A stretch of DNA of 64,000 nt. Origin: Aliigemmobacter aestuarii (GTDB lineage: Bacteria > Pseudomonadota > Alphaproteobacteria > Rhodobacterales > Rhodobacteraceae). The translations under genes were made by a program, and so were the position numbers. The stretch is from positions 1,674,001 to 1,738,000 of the forward strand of contig NZ_SSND01000001.1 of the NCBI RefSeq assembly GCF_004799285.1, in the 5' to 3' direction. Positions 46,381-55,024 of this stretch are shown here, piece by piece (position 1 is the first letter of the stretch; each line of letters begins with the position of its first letter). The notes beneath the pieces were generated by a model. It saw only the letters and a program-made list of their open reading frames with translations, was not told the DNA's origin and ran no database searches.

Positions 46381-46417
46381 TTGGCAGGGCCATAGTAGGG
46401 CCAAGCCAGAGAAGAGT

Positions 46418-46493
46418 GCCGCTGTAGCTCAGCTGGTAGAGCACGTCATTCGTAATGATGGGGTCGGGGGTTCGAGTCCCTTCAGCGGCACCA
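46418..46493 (+). tRNA. tRNA-Thr (anticodon CGU)
   Basis: A complete cloverleaf: acceptor GCCGCTG pairs with CAGCGGC, the D arm is GCTC-AGCTGGTA-GAGC, the anticodon stem is CGTCA/TGATG with loop TTCGTAA (anticodon CGT in DNA, reads ACG), and the T arm is GGGGG-TTCGAGT-CCCTT. The 3' CCA is encoded. It follows hemY and precedes the rsfS promoter region. Confidence 0.97.
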
Positions 46494-46689
46494 GTCTTCT
46501 CTGGATAAACCCTTCCGTTCCAATAGCTTAGATGTCGCCATGCACACTGCGTGGACGAGACGATCCCAAGGGTCGGATTGCGGATGCGGCGTTCGACGCC
46601 ACTGACGCAGGTGCAGTGCCGGACGGCTTTCGCTTGCCATCCGTCCCATGGCGGGATATCGGCTCCGCTTCGCGTTTGGCCCCCGATTG

Positions 46690-46718
46690 TTGAGATTTGC
46701 GGGAGCGGGTGCTAGAAT
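46690..46718 (+). promoter_or_regulatory. Sigma-70 promoter of rsfS-rlmH
   Basis: TTGAGA, exactly 17 bases, TAGAAT: one of the best consensus matches in the window. Transcription would begin near 46725. The stretch from the tRNA to here contains nothing else I can support. Confidence 0.7.
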
Positions 46719-46764
46719 CGCGCTAACTTGCGCCACCTGGGTTTGGCGCGCCATCTGGAGGACA

Positions 46765-46827
46765 ATGTCCTGTCTCATTCTGATCCTGCGACCGGGCTGC
46801 CGGTCGGACCGAGGGCGGCGCGTATGA
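46765..46827 (+). CDS. Possible 20-codon leader ORF coupled to rsfS
   Basis: ATG preceded by GGAGG (three bases spacing, rather tight) opens a 20-codon frame, MSCLILILRPGCRSDRGRRV. Its TGA overlaps the rsfS ATG as ATGA. It could be a leader peptide giving translational coupling. Alternatively the GGAGG serves an rsfS start at CTG 46770, in the rsfS frame, making this frame accidental. No homology is recognised. Confidence 0.3.
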   Translation: MSCLILILRPGCRSDRGRRV

Positions 46828-47192
46828 CCGCCGCAGGTGATAGCGAGCCTGCTTCCGAAGAGCTTCTGGCACGGGTCCTGCAATCGCTTGAGGACGACAA
46901 GGCCGAGGAAGTCGTGCAGATCGACCTGCGCGGTCGTTCCGACATGGCCGATTACATGGTGATCTGCTCGGGCCGTTCGTCGCGGCAGGTCGCGGCCATC
47001 GCGGAAAAGCTGGCCGACCGGCTGAAGCAGGATTTCGGGCTGCTTTGCAAGATGGAAGGCAAGGAAACCGGCGACTGGGTGCTGATCGACTCGGGCGATG
47101 TGATCGTCCATGTCTTCCGGCCCGAGGTGCGCGAGTTCTATCAGCTTGAAAAGATGTGGCTGCCCAGCGGGCAGGCGGCGTCGAAGGCCTGA
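46824..47192 (+). CDS. rsfS: Ribosomal silencing factor RsfS
   Basis: Binds L14 of the large subunit and blocks subunit joining when nutrients are short. The 122 residues include LEDDKAEEVVQIDLRGRSDM, ADYMVICSGRSSRQVAAIAE, MEGKETGDWVLIDSGDVIVH and VFRPEVREFYQLEKMW, the complete DUF143 core. GAGGGC seven bases upstream supports this ATG; the frame is open 32 codons further and an upstream CTG start is possible. Its stop shares one base with rlmH (TGATG). rsfS-rlmH is a conserved pair. Confidence 0.94.
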   Translation: MTAAGDSEPASEELLARVLQSLEDDKAEEVVQIDLRGRSDMADYMVICSGRSSRQVAAIAEKLADRLKQDFGLLCKMEGKETGDWVLIDSGDVIVHVFRPEVREFYQLEKMWLPSGQAASKA

Positions 47193-47662
47193 TGCGGGTT
47201 CACCTCTGTGCGGTCGGGCGGTTGCGGTCCGGGCCGGAGCGCGGCCTTGTGGATGATTACATCCAGCGGTTCGACCGCACCGGGCGCGGGCTTGGCCTGG
47301 GGCCGGTGACCGAACACGAAGTCGAGGACAGGCGTGGCGGCGGCATGACGGTCGAGGCGGATCTTCTGGACCGCGCCATCCCCTCTGGCGCGCTGGTCTG
47401 CACGCTGGACGAACGCGGGCGCGTCCTTTCCAGCCCCGAATTCGCCGAACAGCTTGCGAAATGGCGCGATGGCGGTCGGCAGGATGTGGCCTTCGTGATC
47501 GGCGGCGCCGACGGCATTGCACCCCCGCTTCGGGACCGGGCCGATTTCTCGATCAGTTTCGGGCGCATGGTCTGGCCGCACATGCTGGTTCGGGTGATGC
47601 TGGCCGAACAGCTTTATCGCGCGGCGGGCATCCTGGCGGGAACGCCCTATCATCGCGCCTGA
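47192..47662 (+). CDS. rlmH: 23S rRNA (pseudouridine1915-N3)-methyltransferase RlmH
   Basis: SPOUT-class methyltransferase acting on helix 69 of 23S rRNA in assembled ribosomes. The 156 residues show LCAVGRLRSGPERGLVDDYI, the SAM-knot region VAFVIGGADGIAPPLRDRAD, MVWPHMLVRVMLAEQLYRA and the invariant C-terminus ILAGTPYHRA. Length matches the family. Translationally coupled to rsfS, both acting at the ribosomal subunit interface. Confidence 0.96.
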   Translation: MRVHLCAVGRLRSGPERGLVDDYIQRFDRTGRGLGLGPVTEHEVEDRRGGGMTVEADLLDRAIPSGALVCTLDERGRVLSSPEFAEQLAKWRDGGRQDVAFVIGGADGIAPPLRDRADFSISFGRMVWPHMLVRVMLAEQLYRAAGILAGTPYHRA

Positions 47663-47677
47663 GGACATGGAAACCTG

Positions 47678-47722
47678 CGCCTTGCGCAGTGCTGCGCGGT
47701 TGAAGCGGGCGGGCGCAAGGCG
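47678..47722 (+). other. Ten-base inverted repeat between rlmH and gpmI
   Basis: CGCCTTGCGC and GCGCAAGGCG, perfect over ten bases with a 25-base GC-rich loop. It lacks a T-tract. It could be a Rho-resistant 3' stabiliser of rlmH mRNA or leader structure for gpmI. Confidence 0.45.
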
Positions 47723-47757
47723 TAGAACGCGCGAGGATACCAAAGAAAGGCGTGCCA

Positions 47758-49275
47758 ATGTCCGTTTCGAAACCGGTCGTCCTGTGCATTCTTGACGGTT
47801 GGGGCCATCGGGAAGAGACCGAGGCCAATGCACCGGCGCTGGCCCGCACGCCCAACTTCGACCGCATCTGGAAGGATTGCCCCCACAACCTGCTGGTGAC
47901 ACATGGCCCGGACGTCGGCCTGCCCACGGGCCAGATGGGCAATTCCGAAGTCGGGCACACGAACATCGGTGCCGGGCGGGTCGTGGCGATGGATCTGGGC
48001 CAGATCGACCTTGCGATCGAGGAGGGATCATTCGACCGCAACCCGGCGATCCTGTCGTTCATCGACCGGCTCAGGGCGACGGGAGGCCGTGCGCATCTGA
48101 TGGGCGTCGTCTCGGACGGGGGGGTGCATGGCCACATCACCCACATGCTGGCGGCGGCGCGGGTGCTGCGGGCGGGCGGCTGCGACGTGGTGATCCACGC
48201 CATCACCGACGGGCGTGACGTGCCGCCGTCGTCGGCACGGGGCTACATGCAGCAGTTGCTGGCCGGCCTGCCCGAGGGCGTCAGCATCGGCACCGTGATC
48301 GGCCGTTACTGGGCGATGGATCGCGACAACCGGTGGGACCGCGTCGAACGCGCCTATGCCGCGATGGTCCGCGGCGAGGGCGAGGCGGCCCCCGATGCGC
48401 TGGCGGCAGTCGAGGTCTCGTATCGCGCGGGCGGCACGGATGAATTCATCGCGCCCACGGTCATCGGCGATTACGCCGGCGCGCGGGATGGCGACGGGTT
48501 GTTCTGCCTGAATTTCCGGGCGGACCGGGCGCGGGAAATCCTGGCAGCGATCGGCCAGCCCGGCTTTGATGCCTTCGACACCGGCCGTCGGCCGGGGTGG
48601 TCGGCGCTTCTGGGGATGGTCGACTATTCCGTGGACCACAACGCCTACATGACCACGGCCTATCCCAAGCAGGAAATCCGCAACACCCTTGGCGAATGGG
48701 TCGCAAGCCAGGGCCGGACCCAGTTCCGCCTGGCCGAGACGGAAAAATACCCGCATGTCACCTTCTTCCTGAACGGCGGGACCGAGGCGCCCAATACGGG
48801 CGAAGACCGGTTCATGCCGAAGTCGCCGAAGGTGGCCACCTATGACCTGAAGCCGGAAATGAGCGCGGGCGAGGTGACGGATCGTTTCGTGGCGGCCATC
48901 GAGGCCGGTTACGACCTGATCGTGGTCAACTATGCCAACCCCGACATGGTCGGGCATACCGGCGATCTGGCCGCCGCCATCGCCGCCTGCGAGGCGGTGG
49001 ATCAGGGTCTGGGCCGGGCGCTGGCCGCGCTGGACAAGGCGGGCGGGGCGATGATCGTGACCGCCGACCACGGCAATTGCGAGGTGATGGTGGACCCGGA
49101 AACCGGTGGGCCTCACACCGCGCATACGACGAACCCGGTGCCGGTCATCCTTGTCGGTGGGCGTGCGGGCGCGCATCTGCGGCCGGGGCGACTGGCCGAT
49201 CTTGCCCCGACGCTGCTGCAACTGATGGGCCTTCCGAAGCCGCCCGAGATGACGGGGGAAAGCCTGATCGAATGA
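47758..49275 (+). CDS. gpmI: 2,3-bisphosphoglycerate-independent phosphoglycerate mutase
   Basis: Mn-dependent interconversion of 3- and 2-phosphoglycerate in glycolysis/gluconeogenesis. The 505 residues have PVVLCILDGWGHRE, the catalytic Ser motif GQMGNSEVGHTNIGAGR, TDGRDVPPSSARGY, FRADRAREI, YANPDMVGHTGDLAAAIAAC and VTADHGNCEVM with the metal ligands. AAAGG seven bases upstream favours this ATG over a GTG six bases earlier. The stop overlaps the EnvC-like gene (ATGA). Confidence 0.97.
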   Translation: MSVSKPVVLCILDGWGHREETEANAPALARTPNFDRIWKDCPHNLLVTHGPDVGLPTGQMGNSEVGHTNIGAGRVVAMDLGQIDLAIEEGSFDRNPAILSFIDRLRATGGRAHLMGVVSDGGVHGHITHMLAAARVLRAGGCDVVIHAITDGRDVPPSSARGYMQQLLAGLPEGVSIGTVIGRYWAMDRDNRWDRVERAYAAMVRGEGEAAPDALAAVEVSYRAGGTDEFIAPTVIGDYAGARDGDGLFCLNFRADRAREILAAIGQPGFDAFDTGRRPGWSALLGMVDYSVDHNAYMTTAYPKQEIRNTLGEWVASQGRTQFRLAETEKYPHVTFFLNGGTEAPNTGEDRFMPKSPKVATYDLKPEMSAGEVTDRFVAAIEAGYDLIVVNYANPDMVGHTGDLAAAIAACEAVDQGLGRALAALDKAGGAMIVTADHGNCEVMVDPETGGPHTAHTTNPVPVILVGGRAGAHLRPGRLADLAPTLLQLMGLPKPPEMTGESLIE

Positions 49276-50429
49276 TCGCGCGGGTTCTGGCCTCTGCCCT
49301 GATGGTCTGGGTTCTGGCGGCAGCCCCTGCCGCGCGGGCGGCGGACGTCCGTGACATCGCCGCCGAGGCCGCGCGCGAGCTTGAACAGGCGGTGGCCGAC
49401 CTAGACAGCGCGACCGCGGCCAAGGATCGCATCGCGGCGCTGACGCGCACCATCGGCGCCTATGAACGGGGCCTTGCCGCGATGCGCGAAGGGCTGCGCC
49501 AGGCGCGCGTGCGCGAAACGGCGCTGCAACTGCAGTTCGATGCCAAGCGCGCCCGTGTCGCGCAGCTTCTGGGCGTGCTGAGCCGGATCGAAAGCGATCC
49601 CGCGCCGCTGTTGCTGCTGCATCCGTCGGGCCCACTGGGGACGGCGCGGTCGGGCATGATGCTGTCCGAGGTCACCCCGGCGCTTCAGGCCGAGGCCGAC
49701 GCGCTTCGGGTAGAGTTGGAAGAGATGCGCGATCTGCGCGCGGTGCAGGTGGCCGCGGGGCAGACGCTTGAACGGGGCCTATCTGCCGCGCAACAGGCGC
49801 GTTCCGCGCTCAGCCAGGCGATGTCGGACCGGACGGAACTGCCCCGGCGCTTTACCGAAGATCCCGAAACCCTGCGCGGGCTTCTGGAAAGCGCCGATAC
49901 GCTGGATGCCTTTTCCCAGGGGCTGGCGCTGAACCTAGCCGATGACGGCGGAACCGGTTCGTTCCTCGGCGCAAAGGGGGCCATTCCGTTGCCGGTTCTG
50001 GGAACGGTCATCCGCCGCGCGAACGAAACCGACGCCAGCGGCGTGGCCCGCCCCGGCATTGTCCTTGCCACGCGGCCGCGGGCGCTGGTCACGTCGCCAA
50101 ACGGCGCCACGATCCGCTATGTGGGTCCGCTGCTCGACTACGGAAACGTGATCGTGCTTGAGCCGGGGGACGGATATCTTTTGATCGTGGCGGGGCTTGA
50201 AACCGTATATGGCTCTGTCGGCGAGGTGATCGCCGCAGGCGCCCCCATCGGCTTGATGGGTGGTGGTGAGCCGGGAGCCGCCGAGTTCCTGGTTTCCATG
50301 CAAGAAGGCGGTGGCGGACAGGATACGGAAACGCTTTATTTGGAACTGAGGCTGGGAGCAGAGCCGGTTGACCCGTCCGAGTGGTTCGCCGGAACAGCGC
50401 AACAAGCAGGAACCCAAACAGGGGAATGA
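49272..50429 (+). CDS. EnvC-like murein hydrolase activator (degenerate LytM domain)
   Basis: A 385-residue exported protein with a signal peptide (VLASALMVWVLAAAPAARA) and a long coiled coil (about 25-190). A C-terminal M23/LytM-like domain follows (GIVLATRPRALVTSPNGATI, VIVLEPGDGYLLIVAGL). The zinc-binding His residues of active LytM enzymes are absent (the HLHFE-equivalent reads LYLELR), so it should activate amidases at division rather than cut peptidoglycan itself. It is coupled to gpmI by ATGA and lies seven bases before ctpA, a neighbourhood conserved in proteobacteria. Confidence 0.88.
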   Translation: MIARVLASALMVWVLAAAPAARAADVRDIAAEAARELEQAVADLDSATAAKDRIAALTRTIGAYERGLAAMREGLRQARVRETALQLQFDAKRARVAQLLGVLSRIESDPAPLLLLHPSGPLGTARSGMMLSEVTPALQAEADALRVELEEMRDLRAVQVAAGQTLERGLSAAQQARSALSQAMSDRTELPRRFTEDPETLRGLLESADTLDAFSQGLALNLADDGGTGSFLGAKGAIPLPVLGTVIRRANETDASGVARPGIVLATRPRALVTSPNGATIRYVGPLLDYGNVIVLEPGDGYLLIVAGLETVYGSVGEVIAAGAPIGLMGGGEPGAAEFLVSMQEGGGGQDTETLYLELRLGAEPVDPSEWFAGTAQQAGTQTGE

Positions 50430-50436
50430 CTGACAG

Positions 50437-51777
50437 ATGAGAAAGTTCGTGATGGCCGCACTGGGCGGCACGCTGGCCGGGGCGGTTCTGACGACGCAGG
50501 TTGCCGGGCCTCTTGTGGCGCAGGAGGCGGCATCGTCTTCGTCCGTCTATGAACAGCTCGACCTGTTCGGCGACATCTTCGAACGGATCCGCGGCCAGTA
50601 TGTCGAGGAGGTTGAGACCGACAAGCTGATCGAGGCCGCGATCAACGGGATGCTGTCGTCGCTTGATCCCCATTCCAGCTATGTGCCGCCGGACGATTTC
50701 GAGGACATGCAGGTCCAGACCCGCGGCGAGTTCGGGGGGCTGGGCATCGAGGTCACGCAGGAACAGGGGTTCGTCAAGGTCGTGGCCCCCATGGATGACA
50801 CCCCCGCCGATGCCGCCGGGATCGAGGCGGGCGATTTCATCACCCATGTCGACGGCGAATCCGTTCTTGGCCTGACGCTGGATCAGGCGGTGGACATGAT
50901 GCGCGGCCCGGTCGGGTCCGAGATCATCATCACCGTCGTTCGTGAAGGGATCGAAGAACCCTTCGACGTGTCGATCATCCGCGACACGATCAAGCTGACC
51001 GCCGTGCGCGAACGTGTGGTCGGCAAGACCATCGTGCTGCGCCTGACCACCTTCAACGACCAGACCTTCTCGGGGCTGAAGGAAGGGCTCGACAAATCCG
51101 TGGCCGAACTGGGCGGGATGGAAAACGTCGAAGGCGTGGTGATCGACCTTCGCAACAACCCCGGCGGGTTGCTAAACCAGGCGATCCTCGTGTCTGACGC
51201 CTTCCTTGAACAGGGCGAGATCGTATCGACCCGCGGCCGCGATCCCAGCGATGGCGAACGGTTCAACGCGACGCCCGGCGATCTGGCCCAGGGCAAGCCC
51301 ATTGTCGTGCTGATCAACGGCGGCTCGGCTTCGGCCTCGGAGATCGTGGCGGGTGCGTTGCAGGATCATCGACGCGCGATCGTCGTGGGAACCAAGAGCT
51401 TTGGCAAAGGGTCGGTCCAGACGGTGATCCCGCTGCGCGGCGAGGGCGCGATGCGCCTGACGACGGCGCGGTATTACACGCCCTCGGGCCGGTCGATCCA
51501 GGCGCTTGGCGTGGCCCCCGACATCATCGTGAACCAGCCCCGCCGCGACCCGAACGCCGAAGCCGAGACCGAGACGGAAGCGGAAGACAATGGCCGGTTC
51601 GAGGCCGACCTTCGCGGCAACCTGTCGAACGACTCGATGACCGAGGATGAACGCAAGCAGCTTGAAGACGAACTGGCGCGCGCCGAGGAAGCCGCCAAGC
51701 TGCGCGACGAGGATTATCAGCTGGCCTATGCCGTGGATATCCTCAAGGGCCTTTCGGCCATCGCCCCGAAACCCTGA
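50437..51777 (+). CDS. ctpA: S41 C-terminal processing peptidase (CtpA family)
   Basis: Exported serine protease with a Ser-Lys dyad. The 446 residues show an N-terminal signal sequence ([20 protein letters not shown]), the helical [17 protein letters not shown] segment, a PDZ domain ([36 protein letters not shown]), the catalytic Ser in [15 protein letters not shown] and catalytic Lys in [17 protein letters not shown] long acidic tail ([16 protein letters not shown] onward) follows. EnvC-like plus CtpA suggests a cell-envelope remodelling unit. Confidence 0.95.
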   Translation: MRKFVMAALGGTLAGAVLTTQVAGPLVAQEAASSSSVYEQLDLFGDIFERIRGQYVEEVETDKLIEAAINGMLSSLDPHSSYVPPDDFEDMQVQTRGEFGGLGIEVTQEQGFVKVVAPMDDTPADAAGIEAGDFITHVDGESVLGLTLDQAVDMMRGPVGSEIIITVVREGIEEPFDVSIIRDTIKLTAVRERVVGKTIVLRLTTFNDQTFSGLKEGLDKSVAELGGMENVEGVVIDLRNNPGGLLNQAILVSDAFLEQGEIVSTRGRDPSDGERFNATPGDLAQGKPIVVLINGGSASASEIVAGALQDHRRAIVVGTKSFGKGSVQTVIPLRGEGAMRLTTARYYTPSGRSIQALGVAPDIIVNQPRRDPNAEAETETEAEDNGRFEADLRGNLSNDSMTEDERKQLEDELARAEEAAKLRDEDYQLAYAVDILKGLSAIAPKP

Positions 51778-51788
51778 CAGCAAGGGAT

Positions 51789-51808
51789 GGGGCCGGGCAA
51801 CCGGCCCC
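51789..51808 (+). terminator. GNRA-capped hairpin after ctpA
   Basis: GGGGCCGG-GCAA-CCGGCCCC: eight perfect pairs with a GCAA tetraloop, 11 bases past the ctpA stop and 13 bases before the rppH GTG. No T-tract; perhaps a 3' end stabiliser, or a structure limiting access to the rppH start. Confidence 0.5.
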
Positions 51809-51821
51809 GTCGGCGCCCATC

Positions 51822-52301
51822 GTGACAGATCCCCTGAACCTGCCCTATCGCCCCTGCGTCGGCGTGATGCTGATCAATGACGCGGGCCTTATCTTTGCCG
51901 GCCAGCGCATCGACAGCCCGACAGCCGCCTGGCAGATGCCTCAGGGTGGCATCGACGATGGCGAAAAGCCCCGCGCCGCCGCCCTGCGCGAGTTGTGGGA
52001 AGAAACCGGTGTGACCGGCGACCTGGTCGAATTCATGGAAAAGACCAAGGGGTGGGTAACTTACGATCTGCCGCCCGAACTGCTGGGAAAGGTCTGGGGC
52101 GGCAAATTCCGGGGGCAGAAGCAGAAATGGTTCCTGTTCCGGTTCACCGGCCGGGATGACCAGATCCGGATCGATACCGACCACCCCGAATTCTCGGTCT
52201 GGAAATGGGTGACGGCGGACGAGATGGTGAAGGCGATCGTTCCGTTCAAGCGCGCCGTCTATGAACAGGTGATCGAGGCGTTCCGCCCGCATCTTGCCTG
52301 A
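51822..52301 (+). CDS. rppH: RNA pyrophosphohydrolase RppH (Nudix)
   Basis: Removes pyrophosphate from 5' triphosphate mRNA ends, triggering RNase E decay. The 159 residues carry [32 protein letters not shown] and the Nudix box [20 protein letters not shown] with TGV. They continue with [29 protein letters not shown] and EFSVWKWV, all diagnostic of RppH. The start is GTG without an obvious Shine-Dalgarno, and it lies just after a strong hairpin. Converges on paaK. Confidence 0.95.
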   Translation: MTDPLNLPYRPCVGVMLINDAGLIFAGQRIDSPTAAWQMPQGGIDDGEKPRAAALRELWEETGVTGDLVEFMEKTKGWVTYDLPPELLGKVWGGKFRGQKQKWFLFRFTGRDDQIRIDTDHPEFSVWKWVTADEMVKAIVPFKRAVYEQVIEAFRPHLA

Positions 52302-52319
52302 TCCGGGCGGACGTCGGGC

Positions 52320-53627
52320 CTATGCCTTCGGGCGGCGGTCGATCACGCGTTGCGCCTTGCCGTCGCTGCGCTTCACGCCGCCGGGCGGTTGCAGGGCCAC
52401 GGTCACGGTGATCCCCAGCGTCTGCTTGATCCGCTTCTGAAGCCCGCCCGCCAGCCTCAGAGCCGCGTCGCCGGGCAAGGCCGTTGCCGGTTCTGCCAGA
52501 ACCTTCATTGAATCCAGCCTGCCGTCGCGCGAAAGCTCGATCTGGAAATGCGGCGCCAGACCCTGCGTTGCCAGGATCTGTTCCTCGATCTGGCTGGGAA
52601 AGACATTGACGCCCCGCAGGATGATCATGTCGTCCGACCGCCCGCGCACCTTTTCGATCCGCCGCATGGATCGGGCCGTTCCCGGCAGCAGGCGGGTCAG
52701 GTCGCGCGTTCGGTAGCGGATCACCGGCAGCGCCTCTTTCGTCAGCGAGGTCAGTACCAGTTCCCCCACTTCCCCATCAGGCAGGACCGCGCCGGTTTCG
52801 GGGTCGATGATTTCGGGGTAGAAGTGATCTTCCCACAGGTGCAGCCCGTCCTTGGTCTCGACGCATTCCATTGCGACGCCGGGTCCGATGACCTCGGACA
52901 GTCCGTAGCAGTCGATGGCATGCATGTCGAAGGCGGTTTCGATTTCGGCCCGCATCGCGTTGGTCCAGGGTTCCCCCCCGAACATTGAGGTCTGCAACGG
53001 GCTTTCCGCCGGGTCGCGACCCTGGGCGCGGTATTCGTCCATGATCGACAGCATGTAGGACGGGGTCGCGCAGATCGTCGTGGCGCCGAAATCCTCGATC
53101 AGCGCGACCTGCCGGGGGGTCATTCCGCCCGAAACTGGCACGACCGTGCAGCCCAGCCGTTCCGCCCCGTAATGGGCACCGAATCCGCCGGTGAACAGCC
53201 CGTACCCATAGGCCACATGGACCACATCGCCGGGCCTTGTGCCCGCTGCCCGCAGGCTGCGCGCCATCAGGTTCGACCACATGTCAAGATCGTTGCGGGT
53301 GTAGCCGACCACCGTCGGTTTTCCCGTCGTCCCCGACGAGGCGTGGATGCGGATCACCCTGTCGCGCGGAACGGCGAACATCCCGAAAGGGAAGGTTTCG
53401 CGCAGGTCAGACTTTTCGGTGAAGGGAAACCGGCGCAGATCGTCCAGCGAGGTCAGATCATCGGGATGCACGCCAGCGGCCTCGAACTTCTGGCGGTAAC
53501 GCGCGACGTTCCGATAGGCATGCCCAAGGCTTTGTTTCAGCCGCGCGAGTTGCAGGGCGGAGATCTCGTCTCGGGATGCGAGTTCGATCGGTTCCAGTTC
53601 TTCGGGCCTGGGGCTGAGATCGCGCAT
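52320..53627 (-). CDS. paaK: Phenylacetate-CoA ligase PaaK
   Basis: ATP-dependent activation of phenylacetate. The 435 residues contain IHASSGTTGKPTVVGYTRND (AMP-binding P-loop), VHVAYGYGLFTGGFGAHYGA, ATPSYMLSIMDEY, SMFGGEPWTNAMR, CYGLSEVIGPGVAMEC and RSDDMIILRGVNVFPSQIEE. No other paa genes are in the window, so the activated acid may feed a pathway encoded elsewhere, or the enzyme may act on a related aryl acid. It is monocistronic, facing rppH. Confidence 0.92.
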   Translation of the reverse strand: MRDLSPRPEELEPIELASRDEISALQLARLKQSLGHAYRNVARYRQKFEAAGVHPDDLTSLDDLRRFPFTEKSDLRETFPFGMFAVPRDRVIRIHASSGTTGKPTVVGYTRNDLDMWSNLMARSLRAAGTRPGDVVHVAYGYGLFTGGFGAHYGAERLGCTVVPVSGGMTPRQVALIEDFGATTICATPSYMLSIMDEYRAQGRDPAESPLQTSMFGGEPWTNAMRAEIETAFDMHAIDCYGLSEVIGPGVAMECVETKDGLHLWEDHFYPEIIDPETGAVLPDGEVGELVLTSLTKEALPVIRYRTRDLTRLLPGTARSMRRIEKVRGRSDDMIILRGVNVFPSQIEEQILATQGLAPHFQIELSRDGRLDSMKVLAEPATALPGDAALRLAGGLQKRIKQTLGITVTVALQPPGGVKRSDGKAQRVIDRRPKA

Positions 53628-53740
53628 GGGGCAGTCTTTCGTTCACTCTTGAAGAAACCCGGTCACCAGATGCGTCCGGGGCGGATGCAAGCCAAGCCAC
53701 GCAAATCTGGCACCGATGTGGCAAGCCTCTGACGAACGCG

Positions 53741-55024
53741 TCAGCCGTTCTCGCGCAGGATTGCCCCGGCCAGGTAAAGCGACCCGCAGATCAGGACCCG
53801 TGCCGCCGGATCGTGCGCGGTGATCGCCGCCAGCGCTGCCGCGGCGCTTTCGGCGGTCGTGGCCTTCATGCCGGCAGCGGTGGCCGCCCCTGCCGTCACC
53901 TCGGCGGGAAGCGTGTTCTTTTCGCCGGGGATCCAGATCGCGTGCAGTTCCGTCACATGCGGGGCCAGAGGGCGCAGATAGCCGCCGATGTCCTTCGTGT
54001 TCAGCATGCCGCAGATCAGGTGGGTGGGCCGCGCGGGCATCTGTGCCAGCGTGGCGGCCAGCGCCTCGCCCCCGGCGGGATTATGCCCGCCGTCCAGCCA
54101 CAATTCCACGCCCGGCGCCATGTCCACCAGCGGACCGCGGCGCAGGCGCTGCATCCGGGCAGGCCATTCGGCGCGCGTCACGGCAGCCTCGCAGGCGGCC
54201 TCGCCATATCCCAGGGCGCGCAGGGCCGCGATGGCGGCGCCGGCATTCTGGATCTGGTGCGGGCCGGGCAGGTTCGGCAGGGGCAGGTCCAGCAGGCCGT
54301 TTTCATCCTGATAGATCAGCCGCCCGGCTTCGGCAAAGGCGTGCCAGTGCTGCCCGTGGACGAAAAGGGGCGCGCCAAGACGTTCGGCCCGTGCCTCGAT
54401 CACCGCCAGCCCCTCGGGCGCCTGCGGGCCGACGATGCAGGGCACGCCGCGCTTGATGATCCCGGCCTTTTCGCCGGCGATCTCTGGCAGGGTTTCGCCC
54501 AGATACTGCTGATGGTCCAGCGATACCGGCGTGATGATCGTCAGGGCCGGTTTCTCGACCACGTTGGTGGCATCCAGCCGCCCGCCCAGACCCACCTCAA
54601 GCAGCGTGAAATCCGCCGGGGTGCGGGCAAAGGCCGCGAAGGCCGCGCAGGTGGTGATCTCGAAAAAGGTGATCTCTTCACCGCCATTGGCGGCCACGCA
54701 TTCATCCAGAAGCGCGGTCAGCGCGGGTTCGGAAATCAGATCCCCCGCCAGCCGGATGCGTTCGTGAAAGCGCGCCAGATGCGGCGATGTATAGGCATGC
54801 ACGCGCTTGCCCGCCGCTTCCAGACCGGCGCGGATCATCGCCTGCGTGGATCCCTTCCCATTGGTCCCGGCGACATGGATCACCGGGGGAAGCCCGCGTT
54901 CGGGATGGCCAAGCGCCGCCAGCAGGCGGTGGACGCGGTCAAGCGTAAGGTCGATGACCTTGGGGTGCAGGGTCATCATCCGTTCAAGGATCAGGTCGGA
55001 TCCCGTCGCCTGCGGCGTGGTCAT
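53741..55024 (-). CDS. folC: Bifunctional folylpolyglutamate synthase/dihydrofolate synthase FolC
   Basis: Adds glutamate to dihydropteroate and to reduced folates. The 427 residues have [20 protein letters not shown] (ATP P-loop), [53 protein letters not shown] with the Mg-binding His, and [16 protein letters not shown]. Its start overlaps the accD stop (ATGA). accD-folC coupling is one of the most conserved operons in bacteria. Confidence 0.96.
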   Translation of the reverse strand: MTTPQATGSDLILERMMTLHPKVIDLTLDRVHRLLAALGHPERGLPPVIHVAGTNGKGSTQAMIRAGLEAAGKRVHAYTSPHLARFHERIRLAGDLISEPALTALLDECVAANGGEEITFFEITTCAAFAAFARTPADFTLLEVGLGGRLDATNVVEKPALTIITPVSLDHQQYLGETLPEIAGEKAGIIKRGVPCIVGPQAPEGLAVIEARAERLGAPLFVHGQHWHAFAEAGRLIYQDENGLLDLPLPNLPGPHQIQNAGAAIAALRALGYGEAACEAAVTRAEWPARMQRLRRGPLVDMAPGVELWLDGGHNPAGGEALAATLAQMPARPTHLICGMLNTKDIGGYLRPLAPHVTELHAIWIPGEKNTLPAEVTAGAATAAGMKATTAESAAAALAAITAHDPAARVLICGSLYLAGAILRENG

